Positions 9,092 to 18,279 of a DNA stretch of 64,000 nucleotides are shown here, piece by piece (positions within the stretch are counted from its first letter, which is position 1; every line of letters starts with the position of its first letter). The position numbers and the translations under genes are program-made. The stretch covers positions 582,392-646,391 of the forward strand of contig NZ_BDCU01000017.1 in the NCBI RefSeq assembly GCF_001618425.1, written 5' to 3'. This stretch comes from Nocardia fusca NBRC 14340 (GTDB taxonomy: Bacteria; Actinomycetota; Actinomycetes; Mycobacteriales; Mycobacteriaceae). The notes under the pieces were generated by a model. That model had not been told where the DNA came from. It saw only the letters and a list, made by a program, of their open reading frames with translations, and did no database searches.

Positions 9092-9829
9092 TCAGCGTGA
9101 CCCTTCACTCGGATGCTCCTCGGCCGCCGTATCGCACACGTCGGCTATATCGCGGACCAGCCGGGCGAAGCGCTGCGGTTCGGCCAGCGGTAGGTAGTGC
9201 CCCGCCCTGGGCACCATGAGCAGCTTTGCCCGGGGCGAGGCCGCGACGAAACGCTGTTCGTGACCGCGGAAATGGTCGCGGCTTCCGTTGAGCAGCCAGA
9301 CCGGGCCCGGGTATCGACGGAGTTCGGTGAGCGGATCGAATGCTACTGCGGCCCTGGCGATATCGGGGATCACCTCGGTGGCGATACCGCCCGCCGCGAC
9401 GGCGGCGGCGACCTGCGTGGGAAGGGTGGCGTCGAAGAGCCGGCGGCTGAGCCGCTCACCACCATCGCGCTGGGTCGACAGGAGTAGATGAGCGAGCCGG
9501 AAGGGAATCGCCAGGGCACTGTTCGGGATACGGGTCGATCCGGCGACCACCAGACCGGCCACCCATTCGCCGAGTTCGGCGGCCGCCGCGATGGCGACGT
9601 ACCCGCCCAGTGAATGGCCGACGACCAGGGCGCGACCACCGGCGCTATCGATTGCCGCGCGGACGGTGTCGATCGCCGCGGGCATGGTGAAGCGTTCGCC
9701 GCGCCGTGCACCGTGCCCGGGGAGGTCGGGGGTGATCACCGCGCGTTCGGAGCCGAGTTCGCTCGCGACGGATACCCAGCATCGGCCGCTCAGCCGGATG
9801 CCGTGGACGAGAACCACGGGAAGAGCCAT
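9092..9829 (-). CDS. alpha/beta hydrolase controlled by divergent TetR
   Basis: A 245-residue serine alpha/beta hydrolase with VHGIRLSG near the N terminus, nucleophile motif GHSLGG (Ser73) and a C-terminal histidine in RAGHYLPLAEP. The start at 9829 is chosen for GGAGG 4 bases upstream; the frame is open further up but there runs through the operator palindromes. Substrate is unknown. The gene is divergent from a TetR regulator across 84 bases that hold two copies of a near-identical palindrome, so it is very probably the regulator's main target. Confidence 0.85.
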   Translation of the reverse strand: MALPVVLVHGIRLSGRCWVSVASELGSERAVITPDLPGHGARRGERFTMPAAIDTVRAAIDSAGGRALVVGHSLGGYVAIAAAAELGEWVAGLVVAGSTRIPNSALAIPFRLAHLLLSTQRDGGERLSRRLFDATLPTQVAAAVAAGGIATEVIPDIARAAVAFDPLTELRRYPGPVWLLNGSRDHFRGHEQRFVAASPRAKLLMVPRAGHYLPLAEPQRFARLVRDIADVCDTAAEEHPSEGSR

Positions 9830-9840
9830 GACGCCTCCAT

Positions 9841-9904
9841 ATACAACGCAACGTTGCGTTGCACTGTAACGACCCATGGGATACAACGCAACGTTGCGTT
9901 GTAT
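9841..9904. promoter_or_regulatory. duplicated palindromic operator in divergent hydrolase/TetR promoter
   Basis: The 18-bp perfect palindrome CAACGCAACGTTGCGTTG occurs at 9844-9861 and again at 9884-9901, with centres exactly 40 bp apart. The second copy extends to a 24-bp perfect palindrome (9881-9904). The first lies 15 bases from the hydrolase start and the second ends 9 bases before the TetR start. Such paired palindromes are classic TetR-family operators. Binding by the adjacent TetR is inferred. Confidence 0.85.
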
Positions 9905-9913
9905 TGTCGGCAC

Positions 9914-10495
9914 ATGGACGAGTCAGCCGATACGGGCACGACCGCCCGGCCACGGCGGGCGGAGGCGATCTTCGCGGCCACCCTCGAACTCCTCGCCACC
10001 GCGGGCTACGAGGGTCTGACCATGGAGGCGGTCGCGCTGCGCGCCGGCGTCAACAAGACGACCCTCTACCGCTGGTGGAAATCCAAGGACGAGGTCCTCG
10101 CCGCCGCGCTGACCGAATCGGACCTGCTCACTTTCCCGGTGCCCGACACCGGCAGCCTCCGCGGCGATCTCATCGAAACGGCCCGGAGCATCCACGGCCT
10201 GCTCACCGATGCCGCGACCGCCCCCATCGCGGCCGCCGTCCTGGCGGCCTCCCCCGGCCGGCCGTCACTGGCGGCGGTCGGGCGGATGTTCTTCGCCGAC
10301 CGCGCCGCACGCGAACACCCCCTCTTCCGCCGGGCGGTCGAACGTGGCGAACTCGATGACCGGACCGATCCCCGCCTGGTCATGGACATGCTCGCCGGGG
10401 CGATCTGGTTTCGCGTCTTCCTACGGGCCGAACAGGTCGAGGCGGCCGATATCGACAAGGCAGTCGATATCGTCCTCAACGGCATCGCCGCATGA
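9914..10495 (+). CDS. TetR family transcriptional regulator
   Basis: A 193-residue regulator. The N-terminal helix-turn-helix spans about residues 30-60 (LTMEAVALRAGVNKTTLYRWW) and is followed by a helical ligand domain of the TetR_C type. The ATG at 9914 is the only start that leaves both operator palindromes outside the gene. No ribosome site is seen in the nine bases between the second palindrome and the ATG, so the mRNA may be leaderless or nearly so. It is expected to repress itself and the divergent hydrolase; the inducer is unknown. Confidence 0.9.
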   Translation: MDESADTGTTARPRRAEAIFAATLELLATAGYEGLTMEAVALRAGVNKTTLYRWWKSKDEVLAAALTESDLLTFPVPDTGSLRGDLIETARSIHGLLTDAATAPIAAAVLAASPGRPSLAAVGRMFFADRAAREHPLFRRAVERGELDDRTDPRLVMDMLAGAIWFRVFLRAEQVEAADIDKAVDIVLNGIAA

Positions 10496-10928
10496 CAGCC
10501 CGGAACGATCTCGCCATCGGTCGCGGTATCTCGAAGGCTTGGAATGCGCTCTTCTGACCGGATCGGATATACCAGCCCCTGGGCCGTACCGGCCGGGTTC
10601 GTGCGAAAGCGCCCGGCACCGGCCGGAAGCATTGTCCTCGAGTGTCCGCGGTTGGCCGTGGACGGATATCGGCTGTACCGCTTTCTCACCTATTACGCCG
10701 ATAACCCTTCGGCGCGAGTGGAACTCGGTACCCCCGCGGCGACGGAACGATGGGCTACAGTCCGCTGATCTCGAGCGCGGAGACCACCACCACTCGCCAC
10801 CTCGTGATTCACCTGTTCTTCCCGGCACCATGCCGGAGTCACCAGCCGCGTCGAAGCCCGCGTGGTGTAGATATCGGGCAGGGGCGCAGCCGATCGGCTC
10901 CAGGGGAGCGGGTGTTTTCCGCGCGCGG
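10496..10928. other. intergenic region with no supported gene
   Basis: 433 bases between the TetR gene and the convergent dienelactone hydrolase. Short open frames exist (for example 10544-10768 on the plus strand), but they show no recognisable domain. I see no tRNA, repeat or clear terminator here. Confidence 0.5.
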
Positions 10929-11690
10929 CTACTGCCGCAGGTTGCGGTCGAACAGGGCCAGCAATTCGCGGTAGTGCCGTTCGGCGAACTCGGCGTCGTA
11001 GGCGGCGGTATCCGCCTGGGTGTAGCCGTGTTTCGCACGCTCGTAAACCTCGGTGCGGTGACGCTCACCCGCCGCCTCGACTGCCTTGTCGAACTGTGCG
11101 AAATGATCGGGCGCCTTTTCCACATCCTCCCCGGCATGGGCGAAATACAGTTCTCCCGTGATCTTTCCGACGAGCAGATGCGGACTGTCCGCACTCTCGG
11201 TGACCAGTGGTCCGCCGTGGAATCCCGCCACCGCCGCAACCCGCTCGGGGAACCCGGCGGCGACCAGCACCGCGAGTCGCGCACCCATGCAGTAACCGGT
11301 GACACCGACCTTCCCCGCGGCGACCTGCGGCGCCGCGGCCAGCCATTCGAGATACGCGCCGGCATCCGATCGCAGCAGCTCGGGTGTCAGCTCGCGGATC
11401 ATCGGGAAGAGCTGCTGGAAGATCTCCGGCCGCGCCTCCGGATCGATGAAGTCCGGTAGCTCGATCACCGGAGCGGGACCGTGCCGGTAGAAAGCGTTCG
11501 GCAGCAGGACGGTGTAGCCGTGGGCGGCGATACGGTCGGCCATATCCCGCAGGCTGGGTCGCAGTCCGAAACCGTCCTGGATCAGCAGTACTCCGGGATG
11601 GGCGGCCCCGTCGCCGGGGTGGGCGAGATACGCGTCGGCGACACCGTCGGGGGTCCGGATGTCGACCGACATACCGTGGACTTCAGTCAT
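10929..11690 (-). CDS. dienelactone hydrolase family protein
   Basis: A 253-residue alpha/beta hydrolase of the dienelactone hydrolase type. The nucleophile motif is TGYCMGAR with Cys134, followed by VAGFHGG, and the catalytic histidine is in AKHGYTQ. The start at 11690 is supported by AGGAGG about 7 bases upstream. Members cleave dienelactones in chlorocatechol pathways or other esters, but no aromatic-degradation gene is adjacent, so the substrate is open. The gene appears to be a single unit. Confidence 0.9.
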   Translation of the reverse strand: MTEVHGMSVDIRTPDGVADAYLAHPGDGAAHPGVLLIQDGFGLRPSLRDMADRIAAHGYTVLLPNAFYRHGPAPVIELPDFIDPEARPEIFQQLFPMIRELTPELLRSDAGAYLEWLAAAPQVAAGKVGVTGYCMGARLAVLVAAGFPERVAAVAGFHGGPLVTESADSPHLLVGKITGELYFAHAGEDVEKAPDHFAQFDKAVEAAGERHRTEVYERAKHGYTQADTAAYDAEFAERHYRELLALFDRNLRQ

Positions 11691-11804
11691 CGTAGGTCCT
11701 CCTGTGATGTCGAGCGTTCTCGAACATACAGGTTCGGACACCGGCCGATCCGGCACGGCATCGGCATCCGGCCCGGTTCCGGATGCCGGTGCCACACCCT
11801 GTCG

Positions 11805-12233
11805 TTATTGCAGGAAGGTCAGCACCACCGCGAAGAGGACCATGAGGACTGCCAGGCTGCCGCAGGTGACCGCCACGACCTTCATCACCGTCTCGGCGGA
11901 CTTCCCCTGCCGCTGCTGGGGTTCGAAACCGGCGGCGCCACGGTGATAGAGGGTGTAGGGGGCGGCGTAGTGGAACAGCACGGGGCCGTGCGTGGTGTCG
12001 ATGTCGATGGTCGCCTTACCCACTCGCCAGAACGCGTACTGCGACCACAACTGCACGTGGTATCGACCCGCCGGGAGCGAGAATTCGTTCCGGCCGGTAC
12101 GCAGGACGAAACGGTGTTCGGGGGTGAACTCGGCCAGCGTCGGCAGTCCGGCCGGGCGGGCGGAACCGGAGATCTCGCTCACTTCTACGACCACCGGCGC
12201 CTGCGCGGATCGGTCCGACGGCTCATAACCCAT
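11805..12233 (-). CDS. tail-anchored hypothetical membrane protein
   Basis: A 142-residue protein. Residues 1-110 are predicted beta-rich and soluble (RFVLRTGRNEFSLPAGRYHV), and one hydrophobic helix lies at the extreme C terminus (about residues 118-141, ending VLTFLQ). This gives a tail-anchored layout with the main domain on the cytoplasmic side. The start at 12233 is chosen because the upstream frame lacks coding character. I recognise no domain. It lies downstream of the HxlR gene on the same strand but 232 bases away, so probably not in one operon. Confidence 0.6.
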   Translation of the reverse strand: MGYEPSDRSAQAPVVVEVSEISGSARPAGLPTLAEFTPEHRFVLRTGRNEFSLPAGRYHVQLWSQYAFWRVGKATIDIDTTHGPVLFHYAAPYTLYHRGAAGFEPQQRQGKSAETVMKVVAVTCGSLAVLMVLFAVVLTFLQ

Positions 12234-12465
12234 AGCTGTCGATGCTAAGCGGTTGCGGCGCTGCGCGACCGCTCGCCGCGGGACGGCAACAAGCTGATCG
12301 TGTTCCGGTACTGCGTCTCCCCCACCGGAATCGTGGGCGCGGACCAGGTACGGGCGCTGCGGGACGTGCGAATAGAGACGTTGCCGTCCGGCGCGGGGCA
12401 CCGTGGGTTCGGCGGGAGTGCGCGGGCGGTCCGCCGACCACCCGCATCGCTGTGCCTCGAGTACT

Positions 12466-12873
12466 TCAGTTCGTAGCGGGGACCTGCCCGGCCGTCTCCA
12501 CCCCCTGGTCGAATCGCGCGCGGGCGAGTTCGACCTCGGGCAGTGTGCCGGTGGCCCAGTGCAGGAGTGCGTCGATGAGGTCCTGCAGCGACCGGCCGAG
12601 CGGCGTCAACCGGTACTCGACAGCGATGGGCCGGGTATTCGTGACGATCCGGTCGACCATCCCGTTGCGTTCCAGCCGCCGCAGCGCGGCGGTGAGTGAT
12701 TTCTGCGTCACCACCGGAATGGCCCGGCGGAGGTCGTTGAAGCGCAGCGGCCCGTGCTCGCACAGCGCGTCGAGCACCTGGAGCGACCATTTGTCCAGGA
12801 CCTGATCGAGCAGTTCGCGGTGGGCCTGTGTGAGTTGCGGGCTGCCCGGGGGCAGTGGCGCGGTTTCCGGCAT
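12466..12873 (-). CDS. HxlR family transcriptional regulator
   Basis: A 135-residue winged-helix regulator with the HxlR hallmarks: DKWSLQVLDALCEHGPLRFNDLRRAI, then VTQKSLTAALRRLERNGMVDR, then VEYRLTPLGRSL. It lacks the N-terminal Cys seen in redox-sensing HypR-type members. The start at 12873 is the last Met before the domain. It is divergent from the Rid gene at 12953 with only 79 bases between, so it probably controls that gene and itself. Confidence 0.88.
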   Translation of the reverse strand: MPETAPLPPGSPQLTQAHRELLDQVLDKWSLQVLDALCEHGPLRFNDLRRAIPVVTQKSLTAALRRLERNGMVDRIVTNTRPIAVEYRLTPLGRSLQDLIDALLHWATGTLPEVELARARFDQGVETAGQVPATN

Positions 12874-12908
12874 GACACCTAGTCTCGTTGAAGTTGCCTT
12901 CGGACACC

Positions 12909-12927
12909 AGGTACACATCAGATACCT
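12909..12927. promoter_or_regulatory. candidate operator in HxlR/Rid divergent promoter
   Basis: A short inverted repeat, AGGTA at 12909-12913 and TACCT at 12923-12927 with 9 bases between, sits in the 79-base divergent region. HxlR proteins bind such paired half-sites, but the arms are only 5 bases long, so this is tentative. Confidence 0.35.
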
Positions 12928-12952
12928 ATTCCGATCAGCGAAAGGGATATCC

Positions 12953-13363
12953 ATGGCAGTGCAGTTGCTCACCCCCGAAGGCATGTTCGCCCCTGTTCCG
13001 TACCACCATGTGTCGATCGGCTCGGGTACCCGCCAGGTACACGTGGCCGGCCAGATCGCGCGCGACGCGGCCGGGAATCCCGTGGCGACGGGCGACCTCG
13101 CCGGTCAGGTCGCGCACGCCCTCCGCAATACGGCACGCGGGCTGGCGGGGGCGGGAGCGAGTTTCGCCGATGTCGTCCGGCTGCGCTTCTTCGTCACGCA
13201 CTGGACCCCGGACAAGTACGACGACTTCGTCGAGGGTATCGAACGCGTCGTCGATGAACTCGGTATACCCCGGCCGTTACCGCCCCTGTCGGCGATCGGC
13301 GTCGACTACCTGTTCGAGCCGGATGTACTGGTCGAGGTCGAGGCGTACGCCGTCCTGGACTGA
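12953..13363 (+). CDS. Rid (YjgF/YER057c/UK114) family protein lacking the RidA arginine
   Basis: A 136-residue protein of the Rid fold. It has the family pattern from HVAGQIARDAAGNPVATGD through FADVVRLRFFVTHW to a C-terminal VEVEAYAVLD. The start at 12953 has AAAGGG 7 bases upstream. Canonical RidA enamine/imine deaminases carry an Arg before the SAIGV-type strand. Here the sequence is LPPLSAIGV, with Leu at that place, so it belongs to one of the Rid subfamilies with a different or unknown activity. It is probably regulated by the divergent HxlR protein. The other Rid protein in this window (61627-62055) keeps the Arg. Confidence 0.85.
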   Translation: MAVQLLTPEGMFAPVPYHHVSIGSGTRQVHVAGQIARDAAGNPVATGDLAGQVAHALRNTARGLAGAGASFADVVRLRFFVTHWTPDKYDDFVEGIERVVDELGIPRPLPPLSAIGVDYLFEPDVLVEVEAYAVLD

Positions 13364-13496
13364 GCGGTGCCCACCGCGAACCACCGGGCGGGCCCTGGTG
13401 ATCGGCCGAAGCGCGGTGCACAGCGCGGTGCCGGGAGCGTGACGATGGCGGCCGGATGGAGCTCGCCGCCGTAGGGGAATCCGGCGAGACATGCGG

Positions 13497-13531
13497 AAGG
13501 GGTCCTCCCGCTACCTGCGGAAGGACCCCTT
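13497..13531 (-). terminator. hairpin downstream of ilvC
   Basis: A 10-bp perfect stem, AAGGGGTCCT at 13497-13506 and AGGACCCCTT at 13522-13531, with a 15-base loop. It lies 24 bases past the ilvC stop. No long T-run follows on either strand. Confidence 0.6.
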
Positions 13532-13554
13532 TCAACGCTGGATCAGCGCACCAC

Positions 13555-14667
<1,113 letters not shown>

Positions 14668-15171
14668 TCAGCGCGTGGCGGTGATGGACTTGGGTCCGCG
14701 GCCGACGGCCACCACCCCGGATTGCACGATCTCCCGGATGCCGTACGGCTCCAGCATGCGCAGCAGCGCGTCGAGCTTGGACCGGGTGCCGGTCGCCTCG
14801 ACGGTGAGCGCGTCGGGCGAGACGTCGATGACCTTGGCGCGGAACAGGTTGACCGATTCGATCACCTGGGTGCGCACGCTGGCGTCGGCGCGGACCTTCA
14901 CCAGGATCAGTTCGCGGGCCACGGAGGACTCCGGGTCCTGTTCGACGATCTTGATCACGTTCACCAGCTTGTTGAGCTGTTTGGTGACCTGCTCCAGTGG
15001 CAGATCGTCCACGGTGACCACGATGGTCATCCGGGAGATCTCCTTGACCTCGGTCGCGCCGACGGCCAGGGATTCGATATTGAATCCGCGCCGGGAGAAC
15101 AGGCTGGCCACCCGGGCCAGCACGCCGGGCTTGTCCTCGACCAGGACACTGAGGGTGTGGGTGGTGCTCAT
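14668..15171 (-). CDS. ilvN: acetolactate synthase small (regulatory) subunit
   Basis: A 167-residue regulatory subunit with an N-terminal ACT domain ([20 protein letters not shown], then [10 protein letters not shown]) and a C-terminal domain typical of IlvN/IlvH. It binds valine and tunes the catalytic IlvB subunit. Length is standard for the family. The ATG overlaps the ilvB stop as ATGA (15168-15171), so the two subunits are translationally coupled. Confidence 0.97.
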   Translation of the reverse strand: MSTTHTLSVLVEDKPGVLARVASLFSRRGFNIESLAVGATEVKEISRMTIVVTVDDLPLEQVTKQLNKLVNVIKIVEQDPESSVARELILVKVRADASVRTQVIESVNLFRAKVIDVSPDALTVEATGTRSKLDALLRMLEPYGIREIVQSGVVAVGRGPKSITATR

Positions 15172-17093
15172 GACGGGTTCCCCTCGGTCTCGGCCTGCTC
15201 ACGGTGCATGGCCTCGTGGATGATGGCGGGTTCGGCGGCCTGCTCGTCCTCGTCGAACAGCGGGCGGATACCGCGCGCGGCCATGATCTCGTCGTTGCTG
15301 GTGCCCGCGGCGACCATCGGCCACACCTGGGCGTCCTTGCCGACGATGAAATCGATCACCACGGGACGGTCGTTGATCGACTGGGCCTCGCGGATCGCGG
15401 CCTCGACGTCCTCTTCCTTCTCCACCCGGATGCCGTGGCAGCCCAAGGCCTCGGCGAGCTTCACGAAATCGGGGATGCGCAGGCCGTGGGTCTTGAGGTC
15501 GGTATTGGAGTAGCGCTGGTCGTAGAACAGGGTCTGCCACTGGCGGACCATGCCCAGGTTGCCGTTGTTGATCAGCGCAACCTTGATCGGCACACCCTCC
15601 ACCGCGCAGGTGGCGAGTTCCTGATTGGTCATCTGGAAGCAGCCGTCACCGTCGACCGCCCACACCTCACGGTCGGGCAGTCCCATCTTGGCGCCCATCG
15701 CGGCCGGGACCGCGTACCCCATGGTCCCGGCGCCGCCGGAATTCAACCAGGTCCGCGGCTTCTCGTACTTGATGAACTGGGCGGCCCACATCTGGTGCTG
15801 GCCGACACCCGCGCAGTAGATGGCATCGGGTCCGGCCAGGCGGCCCAGGGTCTCGATGACGAATTCCGGCGACACCGAGCCGTCCGACGGCTTGCTCCAG
15901 CCGAGGGGGAAGGACTCGCGGACGCCGTCGAGGTAGGCCCGCCAGGCGGTCAGGTCGAGTTCGAAACCGGCCGGGTCGGCGCGCAGGGTTTCGATGAGTT
16001 CGGTGATCACCTCGCGGCAGTCGCCGACGATCGGCACATCGGCGTGCCGGTTCTTCCCGATCTCGGCCGGGTCGATATCGGCGTGGATCACCTTGGCGGC
16101 GGGCGCGAAAGAATCCAGCTTTCCGGTGACGCGGTCGTCGAACCGGGCGCCGAGAGTGATCAGCAGATCCGATTTCTGCAGAGCGGCCACCGCGGCGACG
16201 GTGCCGTGCATACCCGGCATCCCCATATTGAGTTCGTGGCTGTCGGGGAACGAGCCGCGCGCCATCAGGGTGGTGACCACGGGGATACCGGTGAGCTCGG
16301 CGAGCTCGAGCAGTTCGGCCGATGCCTCGGACTTGATCACACCGCCGCCGACGTAGAGCACGGGCTGGGTGGACTCGGCGATCAGCCGCGCGGCCTCGCG
16401 CACCTGCTTACCGTGCGGTTTGGTGACCGGACGGTAGCCGGGCAGCCGCATCTCCGGCGGCCAGCTGAAGGTCGTCTGCTCCTGCAGCACATCCTTGGGG
16501 ATATCGACCAGCACCACGCCGGGCCGTCCACTCGACGCCAGATAGAAGGCCTCGGCGAGGATACGCGGGATATCGGCGCCGTCTTTGATCAGGAAGTTGT
16601 GCTTGGTGATCGGCATGGTGATGCCGGAGATATCGGCTTCCTGGAAGGCGTCGGTGCCGATCAGACTGCGGCCGACCTGACCGGTGATCGCGACCATCGG
16701 CACCGAGTCCATCTGGGCATCGGCGATCGGGGTCACCAGGTTGGTCGCGCCGGGGCCGGAGGTGGCCATACAGACGCCGACCTTGCCGGTGGCCTGGGCG
16801 TATCCAGTGGCCGCGTGGCCCGCGCCCTGCTCGTGACGCACGAGCACATGGCGCACTTTGGTGGAATCGAAGAGCGGATCGTAGAGCGGAAGGACAGCGC
16901 CACCCGGAATGCCGAATACGGTGTCGACGCCGAGCTCCTCGAGGGAGCGGACGACGGACTGCGCGCCGATGACCCGCTCGGGCGGGACCTGGCGGCGGTT
17001 CGCCGGGGTGGTCGGAGCGCCGGCGGGGGCCGACGTATTCGAAGGCGCGGGCCTGCGGGCCGCGGGCCCGGGCCGGGTAGTTGGTGCGCTCAC
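15168..17093 (-). CDS. ilvB: acetolactate synthase large (catalytic) subunit
   Basis: A 641-residue thiamine-diphosphate enzyme that condenses pyruvate to acetolactate, or pyruvate with 2-oxobutyrate to acetohydroxybutyrate. Visible features are the catalytic Glu in [16 protein letters not shown] near the N terminus, a central FAD-type domain, and the TPP/magnesium motif [14 protein letters not shown] ending in INNGN. A Pro/Ala-rich N-terminal extension of about 40 residues precedes the PYR domain. The start is GTG at 17093 with AAGGA about 9 bases upstream. Transcription is probably controlled by the leader peptide and attenuator upstream (17135-17272). Confidence 0.97.
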   Translation of the reverse strand: MSAPTTRPGPAARRPAPSNTSAPAGAPTTPANRRQVPPERVIGAQSVVRSLEELGVDTVFGIPGGAVLPLYDPLFDSTKVRHVLVRHEQGAGHAATGYAQATGKVGVCMATSGPGATNLVTPIADAQMDSVPMVAITGQVGRSLIGTDAFQEADISGITMPITKHNFLIKDGADIPRILAEAFYLASSGRPGVVLVDIPKDVLQEQTTFSWPPEMRLPGYRPVTKPHGKQVREAARLIAESTQPVLYVGGGVIKSEASAELLELAELTGIPVVTTLMARGSFPDSHELNMGMPGMHGTVAAVAALQKSDLLITLGARFDDRVTGKLDSFAPAAKVIHADIDPAEIGKNRHADVPIVGDCREVITELIETLRADPAGFELDLTAWRAYLDGVRESFPLGWSKPSDGSVSPEFVIETLGRLAGPDAIYCAGVGQHQMWAAQFIKYEKPRTWLNSGGAGTMGYAVPAAMGAKMGLPDREVWAVDGDGCFQMTNQELATCAVEGVPIKVALINNGNLGMVRQWQTLFYDQRYSNTDLKTHGLRIPDFVKLAEALGCHGIRVEKEEDVEAAIREAQSINDRPVVIDFIVGKDAQVWPMVAAGTSNDEIMAARGIRPLFDEDEQAAEPAIIHEAMHREQAETEGNPS

Positions 17094-17134
17094 CGTCTTG
17101 GTTCCTTACTGCTTGTCGTTCACTGGTCCCGACA

Positions 17135-17170
17135 TAAAAAAGCCCCCGACAGCCGGCGGCTGTTCGAGGG
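17135..17170 (-). terminator. ilvB attenuator terminator
   Basis: On the minus strand a GC-rich hairpin (17142-17170) is followed at once by six T residues (17141-17136). It has CAGCC pairing with GGCTG around a 3-base loop, and a lower CCC/GGG stem beyond a small mismatch. It sits between the short leader ORF and the ilvB start, the layout of a transcription attenuator. Confidence 0.85.
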
Positions 17171-17218
17171 TGGCGCGTCGCAGTGCGAGCTGACGTATTC
17201 GACTCCGGATCGTCTGGC

Positions 17219-17272
17219 TCAGCGCTGGACGCGCCGGCCGATTACGAGCATCTCGTTTCGATTCACGCGCAT
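17219..17272 (-). CDS. ilvB leader peptide
   Basis: A 17-residue ORF, MRVNRNEMLVIGRRVQR, lies 125 bases upstream of ilvB. It contains the branched-chain run Leu-Val-Ile plus two further Val. Leader peptides of this type precede ilvB in other actinobacteria. When charged Leu, Val or Ile tRNA is scarce, a ribosome stalled in the LVI run would prevent the downstream terminator (17135-17170) from folding. The peptide is read directly from the sequence; the mechanism is inferred from the family. Confidence 0.85.
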   Translation of the reverse strand: MRVNRNEMLVIGRRVQR

Positions 17273-17382
17273 GACGGTATGTGTGCGTGTGGTGCGGAGT
17301 CAAACAGCTGACCGCTGACTTCCCATTATGTGGGAAGGTAGCGGGTGCTCACGCCGGTCCACCATGATGCGAGGATGGAGAG

Positions 17383-18183
17383 GTGTCATCACCGCATCAG
17401 TCCGTGCCACCTCCTGAATCGTCCCACAACCCCGCCGCCGCGGAGGTAACGGGTGGGAATACGGCGCCGCCGGGACCGAAGCGTGTGATCCGCACGACAC
17501 GACTGTCCTTCCTCGGCGTGTTCATCCTCGCGATGTGCGTGTTCTTCCCCATCGTCGGCTGGCCGGCCGGGCTGTTCTGGCTCGCGTTGATCCCCCTTGC
17601 CGTGCTCGTCTGGCTCGTGCGGACACAGACGACGGTCTCGCCGGCCGGACTGGATCTGCGGTCGGTCTTCTCCTCCCGGCACATCGACTGGGCACAGGTG
17701 AAAGGCCTGAGCATCCCCAAACGGGGGTTCGTCCGCGCCCATCTGGACGACGACCGCGAGGTACCGCTGCCGGCGGTGAGCTACGACCGGCTGCGTGACC
17801 TGGTGGACGCCTCCGGCGGGCGTATCCCGGACCCGTTCGCGGTCCCCGACCCGGTCCCGGCCGATGCCGGCGCCTCCGCCACCACACCCGATGAGGCCAC
17901 GCCCGGCGCCGACGACGCGATGCCGGACACCGAGGCCGGCAGTCCCGCGCCCGCCGACACAGCGCCCGATGACACGACGCCGAGCGGCCCGGGTTCCGAT
18001 GATGTGGCGTCAGGTGACACAGAATCCGGTGACACGACGTCCGATGCCGCGGCCCCGGGCGACGCGACGTCCGACCGCCCCGCGGCCGGCGGCTCCGGCA
18101 AGGCACGCGACGGCTCCGGTGCCTCCTCCCCCGCTCCCGGGGCCGCCGACACCGGCCCCGGGCCCACTTCCGAACGGGAGTAG
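17383..18183 (+). CDS. Cfp6-like PH-domain membrane protein with long acidic tail
   Basis: A 266-residue protein. Residues 35-80 hold two hydrophobic helices (FLGVFILAMCVFFPIVGWPA, then LFWLALIPLAVLVWLV). A bacterial PH domain follows (TTVSPAGLDLRSVFSSRHIDWAQVKGL, about residues 85-145), matching the low molecular weight antigen Cfp6 family found beside ilvB in mycobacteria. The last 110 residues are a low-complexity Asp/Pro/Thr/Ala tail, which the mycobacterial protein, as I recall, lacks. The GTG start at 17383 has GGAGAG close upstream. It is divergent from the ilvB leader. Function is unknown. Confidence 0.85.
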   Translation: MSSPHQSVPPPESSHNPAAAEVTGGNTAPPGPKRVIRTTRLSFLGVFILAMCVFFPIVGWPAGLFWLALIPLAVLVWLVRTQTTVSPAGLDLRSVFSSRHIDWAQVKGLSIPKRGFVRAHLDDDREVPLPAVSYDRLRDLVDASGGRIPDPFAVPDPVPADAGASATTPDEATPGADDAMPDTEAGSPAPADTAPDDTTPSGPGSDDVASGDTESGDTTSDAAAPGDATSDRPAAGGSGKARDGSGASSPAPGAADTGPGPTSERE

Positions 18184-18279
18184 CCTGGAAAATCGCCGAT
18201 CGCACCCGACCGCGGTCCCCGCGCCGGGCGATACGGCGCTGTCGCAACTTTCAGCCCCGCGACCCGACCGAGGACACTC

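Noticed and set aside
10544..10768. Plus-strand frame of 74 codons after tetR
   Set aside because: No clear ribosome site and no recognisable content; left as intergenic.
15204..17318. Plus-strand open frame of about 700 codons antisense to ilvB
   Set aside because: It mirrors the ilvB codon pattern, is rich in His, Asp and Gly, and has no domain. It is a high-GC shadow frame.
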